Shown piece after piece: positions 46,015 to 58,131 of a stretch of 64,000 nucleotides of DNA (the first letter of the stretch is position 1; the number at the start of each line of letters is the position of its first letter). A model generated the notes under the pieces. It was not told where the DNA came from. It saw only the letters and a list, made by a program, of their open reading frames with translations, and made no database searches. The stretch lies in the NCBI GenBank assembly GCA_022579005.1, contig MU401537.1, positions 62,001 to 126,000 on the forward strand, given 5' to 3'. A program made the translations under genes and the position numbers. This stretch comes from Poronia punctata (lineage: Eukaryota > Ascomycota > Sordariomycetes > Xylariales > Xylariaceae).

Positions 46015-47751
46015 TCAAGCATCAGACCGAGGAGGCCACTTGACCCTACGTTCAGCCCGCACATAAAGATCATTCGGTCTTATGAGCTGAAACATGGGAT
46101 CATACTCCACCGGACCATCCCTCGCCAGACTGAACTGGTACCGATACACGAGCTTCGGCAGGAAAACCTTGACTTCCATCAAGGCAAAGTTGAAACCGAT
46201 GCACATGCGCGGACCAGTCGCAAAGGGAACGTATGAACCGTTGGGTCTATTCTTGACCTTCTCCGTGTCCCAACGGTCCGGGTCGAAGAGAGCCGGGTTA
46301 TCCCATATAGCCGTGTTGTTATGAATATGGTGGATGGCCGGGATGACGATGGCGTCTTTTGGCAATTTGTACCCCCCCGGTAATACCATGTCCACCTTTG
46401 CCGTGCGAGCAGGTTGATAGGACGGGTTATGTCGCCGTTGCGTCTCCTTGATATATTTATCAAGGAAAGTAAGTTTTCCGATGAAATCAGCATCCATCTG
46501 CGTATTCTCATCGAACCCATTATCGATCAATTCCTGCAACAGACGCTCCTGCATTCCCGGATACACCACCAGCCCATAAATCAACCACGACAACAGGCTC
46601 GACGTCGTGGTGAACCCGGCCCCCGTGGCAACAACGAGCGGTTCGAGGATCCTGTCTTTGGGGATCTTGTTCCCCTTGTTATCGACCGCTCTGCAGATAT
46701 AATCAATCATGTTCTCCGCCTTTAGCGCCGCCTCCTGGAGTTCCAGATCTCCATCCGTACCCTTGGCCGCGTTGGCCACGGATTCCATGAGCATCTGCGT
46801 GATGCGATCCTTGTTATCGCGCAATCTTTTCGGGTCGCCGAATGGTAACATTGCGTACCAGCTTCCCATGGCCGTGATCTTTTTATTCAGCTCCAGCGAC
46901 TCGGCAATCTTGCGCACCATCTCGTGGGGCGGCGCGTCGACGGATGTGAAGTGTCTGAAATCCATCCCTAGCACTAGCTTGCCCACGGCCTGCGAGCCTA
47001 GCTTCAGCATATAAGGGTACACGTTCCATGCCTCGTCCCTCTCGTCCAGCTGGTCGAAGACTTTGAAAGCATCTTCGATAGTCTTCTGCATCGTCGGCGC
47101 GTAATGCCTCACGGCCTTGGGTCCCAGCGCAGGAGGGAGGAACTTATGCGCCGTCCGCCATTGTTCCGTGTCTGTATCCCCGAGGAAAACGCCCGCATGG
47201 TCGTTCTTGATAGGATACAAAGGATGACCTTCTATGATCTTCTTGGTGAAGAAGTCGCTTTCGGAAAAGACGATGTTCGAGATGTTCGGGTCGTTGGTCG
47301 TGTACACGACGTTTCCGAAATTCGTCGTCTTGATGACGGGGCCGTATCGCTCGAATAGTCGCTGATGGTTCCCTAGGTGGTCGGGGTAGATCTCGAGGTA
47401 GTTCCCTACATAAGGGAGTCCCTTTGGTCCGGGGACTTCTCGCACGGGCTTGCCGCCGATGCTTATGGCGATGGGGCCTTCCGAGGCCAGGATGTCCGGT
47501 ATGGTTGTCAGGTATGTTTCTTTGGAGAGGAATCCGATGTCTTTGGATTAATATTTGTTAGTTTTTACGCTACGTACGTACGTACGAGAATAGGGGTGGG
47601 TGATGAAGACATTACCTTTTGGCTCGACAATGGCGAAATGTGACGCGATGAGATGTTGTAAACCCTCATGGTCCAGTTGTGAAGAGACTTCAATGTCCTT
47701 GGCCGCACCACTGGGGCTCTCGCCCAAGAGGTAAAACTGTTTTGTCGACAT
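46015..47751 (-). CDS. Cytochrome P450 without an N-terminal membrane anchor
   Basis: Exons 47751-47616 and 47540-46015 (553 aa) join in phase 1 across a 75-nt intron. P450 marks in order: proline-rich PGPKGLPYVGN near residue 100, I-helix ATGAGFTTTS (about 353), K-helix ETQR (about 412), and the haem loop FATGPRMCIGF with the Cys ligand near residue 491. Instead of a membrane anchor, the first 95 residues form a polar alpha/beta-looking extension (STKQFYLLGESPSG, then LQHLIASHFAIVEPK, then ILASEGPIAISIGGKPVREV). Known fungal P450s are mostly ER-anchored, so a soluble or peripherally bound enzyme with a regulatory N-terminal domain is inferred. It is transcribed divergently from the b5/b5-reductase gene, a possible electron donor. 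The substrate is unknown. Confidence 0.9.
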
Positions 47752-49261
47752 CACTGTTGCTTCAACGGTCACTTTGTGATAAATAGATAGATTAGGTATA
47801 TTTCCAATGATATTAACTTTTTTTATACCAACCCAGACTTTTTCTACCGCCAACAAGAATGTGTGTGGACAGATACAATACTATTTATTACAGTGCTACA
47901 GCCAGCCTAAGTTATACATATTCCCTCGTCGGGGAACGGAGCTATCAGGAAACCCCGTCATTCTCCATCCCAGCGCTCCGTCGCTCTTAACTTTTTCGCC
48001 CCGTGTCAAGGGAATATTGACGGACAAGTTACCGAGGCATGCTGAATGAGTAAAACCTAGGAGTGGAGAGTGGGTTCCTGATTTTGCGACATTATCGCCA
48101 CTTTTTTTTTTTTTTTTTTTTTTTTTGGCATTTGCTAATACATCATATCATGTAAATACACGATTCCCGTGGTGGATCTGCGGCCTCGGTAGATGGTCCC
48201 TGAGGCTCCAATATTGATTGCAATTGCCCCTTGGCTGCTTTATTTCTTCCATGTTTGTCTCTCCTTTGTCATAAATGAATGTGGACAGCTGATTGGGTAG
48301 CCCGTGGTGGAAATTACCTACTCGCACCCTCACTCGTCACCCAATGAAAGGACCATAATTAGAATCACACCGCGATATGTCGCACTTGTATCCTAGTAGG
48401 TATAAACCAGTTTGTATTCGTAAGTACCCACGTTACACACGTGAGAGGGGGCTGTCTTCTTCCACCTCTGTGTGTTTGCACTCTTTCTTTTCGATGGGAC
48501 ACGAGAGAAGATAGGATTGATCATTGATGCTCTGTGACTCTGTCATCTCCGCGGAGCCTACATACAACTATATCCATATAAAAGGCCTGTACAACTGACT
48601 GTTATATATTGTTTCATATGTGTATATAGTGGCTTGATCATGAGGCAGAAATGGTTGTAGGGTGTTGCCGGGTGACCCTTGGAAAAATTTGTCGTCTCAA
48701 CTGGTTGTAATGAGGTCAGTACTGTAGAGTTGCACCCTTCAGCCCTACGGGTTTTTCAGTTTCCCGTTCTGTCTTGGCGGGTATGATTACGCTAAATTCG
48801 GAAGCTTACCCTCCTTATCCGCAACTCTAATTGGGTACAGGCATAAGCACTTACCATATCCAGCTAGCACCTTGCTTTAAACCTAGGGACTTCCTCGGAG
48901 ATTGCCGAGTGCTTGGTAACCAAAGGGCCAGGGGCACACCATTGCCGACCCGCTTGACCCGTTGGTCACCGACTCGCTTTGGAAAAAGTCATCGAGCAGT
49001 TTTTCCATCTGCGATCCACTTGCCATGGCGAGCCTCGGCACATCCCCAGATTGGAAACTCAACGGCTCATGTTCAAGCCCGTTCGCGCTATCGGTGTTCG
49101 CAAGATGCCATGCTGTGCGATTCAACGGGTGGGCGAGAGCTTGGTATTATTTAAAAAGCAGACCGCTGTCCAGCATGTTACGTAGTTGATAAAATTGGCC
49201 ATTTTAGACAGTCTTGCGCGGTTAATAGTAAGCAAACAAACCATTAAACGCACAAAACATC
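47752..49261. other. Shared divergent promoter region of P450 and b5/b5-reductase
   Basis: About 1.5 kb between two divergent start codons. It contains a T23 tract at about 48104-48126 and short ORFs without features. It could co-regulate the two redox genes. No defined operator recognised. Confidence 0.5.
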
Positions 49262-50702
49262 ATGGCGGTTGACGACGTCTCTTATACGGCCAAGGAGGTC
49301 TCCGCCCATAACACGCCGGCCGATGCGTGGATGATCATTCACGGTTCAGGTAGGTCACGCCTAGACATTCCCCTGATCATGTTTGTGACCCGTGCTGATT
49401 TCGTCTTGTCTAGTGTACGATGTCACAAAGTACCTGCAAGATCACCCAGGCGGCGCCGATGTGCTTCTTGACGCAGCCGGGAAAGATGCGTCCGAGGATT
49501 TCGACAACGCCGGTCACTCGGAGGATGCTTTCGACATCATGGCTGAATACCGCGTTGGCAGCTTCGTAGGTACCAGCCGGAAAGCTGCGCCTGCCGTCAA
49601 GGTCGTCATCTCGTCTGCGCCCGAGATTGTCAAAAGCTCCAAAGCAGTCGTAGGCATTGGTGCGGCGGCAGTTGTTGCTTTGGGCACCGCCGGCTTATAC
49701 CACGCTACCAGTCATCGTGGCTTGTGGCCCGGTCTCACTAAAGTGCCTACGCCAAGGACCCTGGGCGGTAAAACACAAGGACTCGGCTTTTTCGAAGGCT
49801 TCCTCATCGCATCAGCAGTCTTTGGTCTCGCGGGCACTGTGTTATCCCGGAAATTCCTCAAGCTGGTCAACACTTATCCCAGCTTCATGCATTATCCCCC
49901 ACACCTCAAGCTCCCCAAAAGGGTAAAGCCAGAGATCCTCAACCAGGCAGGTTGGCTTCATCCGACGGATTTCCAAAGTCTACCTCTGGTCAAAAAAGAC
50001 CTGATCGCGCCGAATACATACTTTCTGGCCTTTGAACTACCCACCAAAGAATCGGTACTTGGTCTACCGATAGGCCAGCACGTCGCCATCACAGCTACAG
50101 TCGACGGCCAAACAGTGACACGGTCTTACACCCCCGTTTCCAACAATGCCGATCGCGGTACGCTTGAGCTCGTCATCAAGTGTTACCCGGCCGGCAAGCT
50201 CACCGGCGGCTATCTAGCCAACTTAGATATCGGCGACCAAGTAAAGTTCCGCGGCCCCAAAGGAGCCATGCGTTACAAGCGCGGCTATTGCAAGCGGATC
50301 GGGATGCTGGCCGGTGGGTCGGGCATCACTCCCATGTACCAGCTTATCCGCGCCATATGCGAGGACGAGCGCGACACGACTGAAATCAGCCTGATCTACG
50401 CGAACCGGACAGAAGACGACATTCTGCTACGGGATGAGCTCGAAGCGTTCGCCCGGAAATACCCCAAAAATCTCAAGATACACTATCTTTTAGACAACCC
50501 CCCACCGGCGTGGGAAGGGGGTGTCGGTTTCGTGACGAAGGATACCATGGTCGCACGCTTCCCCGCTGCTGACCCTGACACGAAAATCATGCTCTGCGGA
50601 CCGCCGGGTATGGTCAATGCGGCTAAGAAGGCCCTTGTTGAGCTGGGCTTCCAGAAGCCTGGTGTCATGTCCAAGATGAGCGACCAGATATTCTGCTTCT
50701 AA
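49262..50702 (+). CDS. Cytochrome b5 / NADH-cytochrome b5 reductase fusion protein
   Basis: Exons 49262-49349 and 49414-50702 encode 458 aa; the 64-nt phase 1 intron falls inside the b5 domain, restoring MIIHGSVYDVTKYL. Domain order: cytochrome b5 (residues 1-80) with haem ligands His41 in DHPGG and about His63 in AGHS; a linker with two hydrophobic helices (about 117-140 and 170-190); then a ferredoxin-reductase module with FAD motif RSYTPVS (about 264), GPKGAMRYK, NADH motif AGGSGITPMYQLI (about 330), CGPPGM and the terminal IFCF. It moves electrons from NADH through FAD to haem, for P450s, desaturases or sterol enzymes at a membrane. All cofactor motifs are intact. Confidence 0.95.
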
Positions 50703-51297
50703 AGGGGCGGTGTTTTGCTGTCAAGATCCTCTTGCTTTTCCTAATGTATAATAGATATCTTTTTTGTATTCATACATACCCCATGGTGTTCCGAGTTGGG
50801 ATTTTAGGACTACGGTCAGGTCGGTGGGATACGGTAGAGTTGGGGGAATGACGACACGTAATAAAATTTAATAAGCTTTCGAAAGATGCCATGCTACCTT
50901 ATGAATCATTGCGTGAGGAGGAAGGTACAGACCATCCTGTGTTTAAGGGTCTTCTGCACTCGACGGTGGGATATCTTACTGTGTGTGGTTCCTTCCTACA
51001 ATATCAGTTATATATAACTCACATAAGGTAATACCTGACCTGGTACCTTCCTAATCATAGGAAATAGATACGAACTCAAACACAGGTATCAAGTGCAACC
51101 TTAACGCACTTGCCTTTCCGAAGCCATTATGATCAACTGCCTGGTAAGATCTCGATTGATCCATCAACGCCGACCCGCCACTCCGTACCCGAGTAGATGA
51201 GATCCTCTGAGATATACTAAACCCCAACCACGGCTAGTACACATACGATAGTAAGTTGTTTGTAGGTCGTGCACCCTGCAATTCAAATCAAGTTTGG
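50703..51297. other. Intergenic spacer between convergent genes
   Basis: 3' flanks of the b5/b5-reductase gene (+) and the 437-aa gene (-). No ORF or RNA gene of note. Confidence 0.55.
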
Positions 51298-52750
51298 CTA
51301 TGGGGACAACCATATGACTGGCGTCCGCTCAAAACCGGGACTTTGAGTCCGAAAACTGATTATAGGCGCCTTCTCGCCCTCCCACATCCTCTGGCGTTTA
51401 TGAGAGACAGTGTCAGCATTCACATCTTCAACTGCATCTGATGCGACCCTATGGGAATATTCTTTCCGCGGGGACTCGGACAATTCGCGCTTGATCCGCT
51501 TCTGAGAACTTGGAATAGCCCGTTCGCCTCTTTGCGGAGAGTTAGGTGATGATTCCCGTTTGGTCGCTGGCTGGCACGAGCTGGGGATATCAAAGACTGA
51601 GCCCGGTAATGGAGCGAAAGATATCGGAGGGCGAGTGGGAGATGGGGTTTTGTGGCGCATGGCCGGTGATGGCGATGGTGATAACGGCCCTGATTCTTCA
51701 TCAGAAATGGAAATGACATCGTAGTCACTCTCCTCATTAGCTTCTGATATCGGCGAGCAGGGTTCTTCCTTGGCGACAGCCCGTGCCGACTTTGCTCGCA
51801 ACGGACTGGATTCGTCTTCCTTGAGATCTGGATGGCGCCCATGCCGATTCGACGTTGTTTCCACCGCCGGAGAGGGAGATCGAGATTCGGATTCGGATTC
51901 CTCCTTAACGACAGATAGACTTTGCCGCCCCTCCCTTCTCCGATTGTCCTCGCAATCGCGTCTCGCCTGCTCGGCTATACCCCGATGCTTCTCGTACCTG
52001 GTAATGGCATCACCACGCCTGAGAACCTGCAGCAGAGGCTCAAGGACCGTGCCTCTGGCGCTATCCTTGGGGATGCAACGGTCACGGTGGAGCGTGTAGC
52101 GCTTGAACGACTCGAATGTCTCCGGAGGCCATACCTTGATGGGCATATTCAACCGCGGTGCATTAATATAGTCGACAATATTAATCAGCACACTCTTGAG
52201 GTTCCTCACGCAACCTTCGATCGTGTCGAGGGGCTCGAGACCGGCCTCCCGACACATGTTTCGGTAGGTGCGAAGATCGCAGTCTCTCTTGGATATGGAA
52301 CTTGGTAATTCCTTTTCATCGTCTGATTCGACCTTTTGGGAATAGTGGAATGTGATCTCATCTGTGCGATGATTAGTGATGTGTTTTTTTTTAAAAAAAA
52401 ACGGTATGTTTAAATGTATTTCGTCTTGTTTTAACTATTTCTTCAGGTTTTGGATTCTCGTTTCCGTCGTCTCTTTACCCAAGTAGGTAGAACAACTTAC
52501 GAGATATTGCATTTGTCCGCTCTTCTCGCCAGGCTTGCGAGCCAGGCTGTATGTTTTGCGATGATGCGAAACGACCAAATTCCTGGTCAAAATCAAGATT
52601 GCTATCCGGCTCGAAGCCAGGCACCTGTGAGAAATAAGACTGGGATGCGTCGAGAGACTCTTCTTTGATCTCAATCGTCGTCGCCGGCGGTGCTCCTGCT
52701 GTAATACGGCAGCCCGCGGCAGTGCCGCGCTTATTCTTCTTCTTTCCCAT
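51298..52750 (-). CDS. Hypothetical basic/acidic protein with a conserved-looking core, 437 aa
   Basis: Exons 52750-52501 and 52361-51298 join in phase 1; the 139-nt intron (GTAAGT to CAG) contains A and T runs. Start is the ATG opening MGKKKNKRG; an upstream in-frame TTG was ignored. The order is a basic, possibly nuclear-targeting N-terminus, an acidic Asp/Ser-rich stretch, and a folded core around residues 120-200 (DLRTYRNMCREAGLEPLDTI, NLKSVLINIVDYINA, WPPETFESFKRYTLHRDRCIP). A long Ser/Pro/Glu/Lys-rich disordered tail with acidic DVISISDEESGP, which resembles a SUMO-interacting motif, follows. The core looks like a fungal-specific domain, which I do not recognise by name. A nuclear role is a guess. 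Confidence 0.75.
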
Positions 52751-53563
52751 TTGTGACAATTAAATCCCAACCTCAAAAAATAAAATCTTTGCTTGTCTTC
52801 TCTGGTAGATGGGACAGGTTGCGAGTTAGTGATAGGTTTTACACTGTAGGTAGTAGGTATCAATTTAGAAGCGACGCGTCGTGGCGCGTCTCTACATACA
52901 AGTAATCATATAACTGTACCATTAATGATTAATTTGATAAATTAATAAATGGATGGCTTGAATTAGCTACTGTACCTACGCGATATGCAAACAAGGGTGG
53001 CTTTGACCAACCATTGGTAGGAATCACTTGTAGCCTACTTACAAGTACTATATTCCGCTTCTGCTCTCCTGCATATTTCCCGTTTGTAAAAGTTGAAGAC
53101 ACGAGGTTCCTGTAAGCATGTAATCACCCTTTTGTTAAAGCATTTGATATTGAGTTGCAAGGTCGCTTTGATGATAATCACAGGACATGTAGGCGACTAC
53201 TGCCAAGGACGGTAGGTATAAACTCATCTTAGAAAGCCTCGATTACTCATCGGCGTGGTAATTTTAAACTACCTACACGTAGGTAGTAGGTTAGGTTGTT
53301 TACTTCCTAATTTTTAGGGCATATGAACAGCTGGATTACGAGTACGACTTCTTTTACAAACCTTAGTAGGTACATATGCAAGAGCATCTGGCAAGGTTAG
53401 AAAGAACAAACAGATCAATCAGCTGCAGGATGTGATTTAAATCCCACCGAGTATAATACTGTTTGATTTGTGTGCTGCTGTTGCAAGTCCAGCGCGCTGC
53501 AAAGGGATGCAGAGTGGCCCTCGGTTTACAGACCCCTTTAATTGAGGAAATTGTCAAGAAATA
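52751..53563. other. Spacer upstream of tRNA-Val
   Basis: Promoter of the 437-aa gene on the left. TACGAGTA at 53337. No gene-like ORF. Confidence 0.5.
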
Positions 53564-53637
53564 GGTTTCGTGGTGTAGTTGGTTATCACGTCAGTCTAAC
53601 ACACTGAAGGTCTCCGGTTCAAGTCCGGGCGAAATCA
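53564..53637 (+). tRNA. tRNA-Val(AAC)
   Basis: Acceptor GGTTTCG/CGAAATC, A box TGGTGTAGTTGG, anticodon arm TCAGT-CTAACAC-ACTGA with anticodon AAC, T arm CCGG-TTCAAGT-CCGG with B box GGTTCAAGTCC. No intron. A T6 terminator follows near 53668. Confidence 0.95.
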
Positions 53638-56600
53638 TCAGCCTCCTCGCCATGGGGCTTTGATATCTTTTTTGTCTTGCTCCTAGGAAGGTCTATATTT
53701 TTTTCTCCTCTTAGGACGCTCTCTATAGTATTATTATCTCTTGATGTTTTATTTACTTTTTGAGCCCCTTTTAACGTCTAATATATAAAACAATTACATA
53801 TTAGGACATTTTACATTTAAACAAGCATTGGCCATAGGACTCAAACAAAGGTCAGCTGTGTATTACATTTGTCCCCCACCCCCTCCTCGTAATGCGTCTC
53901 AGCAAGCAAGGCTTTCCTTTCCGCTGTCGTAACACCATTGGCTGTTGTACAGCCCATTTAATCCTCCCAACAGCTGAGGGGGGGCGCAATTATTACCAAT
54001 GAACGAACAATTCGGGGATCTGGTTTAACAAAGATCCACATTCGGCATGTTTTCAGACCAATGTTTTGGCGACTCGACTAAGGTTACCTGCTGCAATGTA
54101 ACAGCTCATCGGACAATTTTTACAAGGGCAGCACTACGAGTACAACATCAAGTCGTTAGGTTATTTGTTGCGACCTTCTTTGTAGTCTGCCCCGATCGGA
54201 CGTATCTTGGTTCTACCAACGGCGTAAGGTACTTATTCCCAGTGGTAGGAAGATAATATATAGATTCAAGAAGTATGGCTTCGTTGTTTTACCCGTCCTA
54301 TCCAGTGCGGCTACTAAATATTCGCCACGGCCGGATATGGCGGAGAGAAAGGATGGTAGGCCATCTGATATCTATGGCAGGGTTTCAGACAACTTTTATG
54401 CAGTGCAGCTCTTATTTACCTACTCCTCCTTGCTCAGGTGCGGTACAGATACGAGTACACCGTCGCCTTTATGACCACCCTGCACACTCAGAGCTGGATT
54501 TTACAATTGTGAGACCGGAGATACCAGGTAGATAGGGTGATGCACAGGCCACGGTCTTGGTCTTGGAGCTCTAAACTTATTCAAATATTGGCCTTTCTTT
54601 TCTAATTCGTCTGTGTAGACAGACTTTTGTGAGCTATCATCGAACAACGCGGCCGCTTTCAATAAGCGCTGATCGTTGTTTACTTGTTAGAGCTAACACG
54701 CGTTGTTGCTTTGCGCAGATCATGTGCATACAATGTAACGCACCTACATTCTAACAGCTTCAGTAAAGTACAGGATGTATATATCCATGTATCATCCATG
54801 GAACGGTAGAGAATCTAATGTCCTCAAACCAAGGATGAAGCAGAAGGACGAAGTACAGTCGCTCACCGACAGAATAGATGTGCGTAAATTCCTCTGCCTT
54901 TGGGCAGCCAGGAAAACGGAATAACCTATAAGACCTCCAGGGCTGTACCTGGGTAATTACATGGAATCAACCTCGGGGAGCAGGCGCACACACTCGGGAA
55001 TTTCCCCGCTACATACCTCTCTCTCGTGTATGCATATGCTGTCCGTTTTCCATACTGTAGTATTAGGCATCACTCACCTGCAGGATACCGCACCGAAATC
55101 AGGAAAGTAAAGTAAACTCTTGCTCGCTTTATTCCTGATTATTGATCAACAGTTAATCAATCATAGGTAGTTTCTTTTGTCAAAAACAGTCCTGTCGTTC
55201 TGAAGCACCTTCTATTACTTGACGGTTTACTGAACCTAGCAGGTCGAGTACAGTACTGTGTGTATAGAGCTCAGGGCGTAAATCGCACACCAGGTTTCTT
55301 CCCATGTCTTACGCCCCTATCGAGCTACGCTGGAGGGGGTTGCGTCAAGTAAGGAAGTACCTACCTTTGCCTCCACGTAGGCGCCGAACAAAAGCTTCTG
55401 CAGGTTTGCGCTCGCGTCATAGTTACCTCCCAGTAAATAGACTTTCAGGCCCCTCACTCTGGTGCTTCCTCTACCCCAGGGCAACTTCCTCAGTCTTAGG
55501 TGTTACACGATGGCTAACTGTAGGTAAACAGAGTATACACAAATAACAACTTTGAAGTTATTAGATGCTGGATATGGGACCCCAAGAAAAGGTACGATAA
55601 TACAATGCTCAGTTGGTCCATTACGTACTATATCATTCATGGAAGTAAAGGGAAAGGCCAAGGTTAGAAGACAGATCGAGGATGAGAAGGTACCTAGGGT
55701 GGGCTAAAAAGTTGGCTATTCCTACATACCTTACAAGGCAAGGACGCAGAACAGAGGCAGGCACTGACAAGGAGGGAGGAAAGCACGAAGTAGAGACAAA
55801 AGCTGCCGGGATAACTCCTTGGGCAGATTTGGCGCTCCGCCTCGATTGGTTGGGTAAGAACTTGCAAGATAAAAAGTTGGCCGGGCGCATAACGCACCAT
55901 TACTTAACATGATATTTTCGAGAACGCCTCTCGCGTCGTCGATCGACTCGCCCGTCGTCTACGAGTACGAGTACACTACGATGCTCAACCCCCTGTCCAA
56001 CGCGGCAAGCAAGACCTCGCCTCCAGGTTATATCGCTTAAGTGTTTTTACCTGCATATATTATTCTCGCCTAGGTATCCTCAACAGCCCCAGAATCTCTC
56101 AGCCCTGGACTGTATATACTGCTCCTTCTCCTTGGCTCGCCTACCCATAATCTCATAAAGACATCTCTATTATTATCCCATCCCTGCCCATGATGCCCAA
56201 TCACTGGCCCACGGATATTAGCCATCGAAGTTAATAACAACCAACCTAGTCACATATATCCCCCAAGTATAAGAACATAGGTTGTTGATTTGGATATTGT
56301 ACGTTATAGGTTTTTATGTGCGTAATGAATAATCGGTAGTGTCGATACAATGGAAAGGTCAATGCCCGAAAACCGATTCTGGGTACCTATATTATTTCCG
56401 AATCCCTGCCGTCCCGGTGGTTACGAAAAGCCCGGTACCTTGCATGATCCAAAATCGTTTATCAGCGCCACCGACTTGTTCATACTCCAGACTATTGACG
56501 GAGAGAACGCCCCTAGAAACCAAGACGGCGACCGATAGAACGGCTAGTAGCGAATCTCACGTAAGAAGGGGATTCAGCATGAATGGACGGCGATTCGGAT

Positions 56601-58131
56601 AAGCTGGCTTCTCTTACGTCTCACTTACAGCCCATTGCACACAGCACCCGTGCTCCGTGTCTTGTGTCGGCCATGGCTACCTTCAGTACTCGACTGTCCG
56701 CTGTGCTATGTTGCTGTTACCTCAAACTGTGAGAAAGCATCAGTAAACTAGAAGAGGACCGGCATAAAGCAGGGAGGACGCATGATGTTACTCGTCTCCA
56801 TCCTTGACTGGTCCATCCACCCATGGAGCCGTACTGCCGTGAAAGGCTAAACGTAAGGTATATATAATGACCTGTTTTATTAATAACGCCCAATTGTATA
56901 CATCACTCCGCATGGACAACACAAGCTTGGATGCTGTTTTTGCTTTTTCTTTTCTTTTTCCCTTGCTAGTTTTGGAGCCTTGAATGTGTTCCATTCTTCC
57001 ACCTTGTCACTTCGTCTCCGCATGTCTCAGAGCAGCAACCACCTATTTTCCATTCTCAACTCGTCGCTCTGTTTGATGGTTCAACCCCTATCTCATTTTC
57101 TTCATCGACAAGAGGAACCCCAGATATGAGCCCTATTCTTTTTATTTCTGACCGGTCTAGCTATAATGTCACTTGCAAATCAAGATGTCCTTTCGCTTGC
57201 CCTTTTATTCTTCAGTTGATGTAAACCTGCGCGTAAAATTTATCCTGTATCCTTAAATCATCGCATCATGTTACTCCCTCTTCTCTATCGCCTAACGGGT
57301 ATACAGTTTACTTCGGCCACATCCATCATCAACATACAGTTCCCAGTACCTTTCATCCGCCGTAGTTCTGGATCAGATACGCCCCCTTGCAAACCGAAAA
57401 CCGAAAACCGAGTGCTCGGGAACGCGATACCACGCCTTACGAGAAGAGCCACCGGGATAAGATTTGTATGATACAAAATAGCCGAAGAACAGGGGCCTAA
57501 CCATCATATCTTCCTTTTATACGACCGGCCGACCGGGGATTTTATGATTCATGGCCCATGTAAGATACCGTGCGCTCCCAGATTTCGGCTCGACTCTGCT
57601 GCTACCCGACGTCGCACAATTATCGGGCACTGAGAAATATCGCGAACGCAAACCCAACTGGAAAATTTGACCATCTCGCTCAGCCATCGCTTTCGTGATT
57701 AACGCAGGACGGAAATATCGCCGTCTAAATTCGACAGATAAAGGGAAGACTAGCCATAGCAGCCTTAGTCTACCCAAAGGAAAAGCGCAGGGTGCATACG
57801 ACAAGCCGGAAAAAGCACGCTAAACGCCTGTGAGACAATGCCTCATAACACAAATCAGAAACCGAAGCCTGGGACATAAGAGAAACCAGTCCAGCGCGAT
57901 GCAATATTCAGCGCAGGCATGCAAAGTGGTGTTGTACAGTGGTATCTCCGACGTGATAATAAAGCAGTTCGTTGGTCGTGTCCGCAGAAACAGGGGGAAT
58001 ATTGGGAAACAAAACACGCCATAACCGATCAAGGAAAAGGGGGCGAGGGATATCAAGCATGGGGATTCCCCTGGAGAAGTCGAAGAAGTAAAGAAACCTC
58101 TCAGCCCCGAGGCCAAGGGATATTACTAGTT
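53638..58131. other. 4.5-kb gene-free region
   Basis: No ORF above 150 codons; the longest overlap the 3' end of the transcription factor gene as antisense shadows. Octamers TACGAGTA at 54135, 54450, 55960 and 55966 (the last two overlap). A large intergenic region, possibly the long 3' flank of the transcription factor gene and a source of unannotated non-coding RNA; nothing definable seen. Confidence 0.5.

Noticed and set aside
53638..58131. A multi-exon gene within the large spacer
   Set aside because: I looked for short ORFs linked by GT-AG introns with motif-like translations and found none that convinced me.
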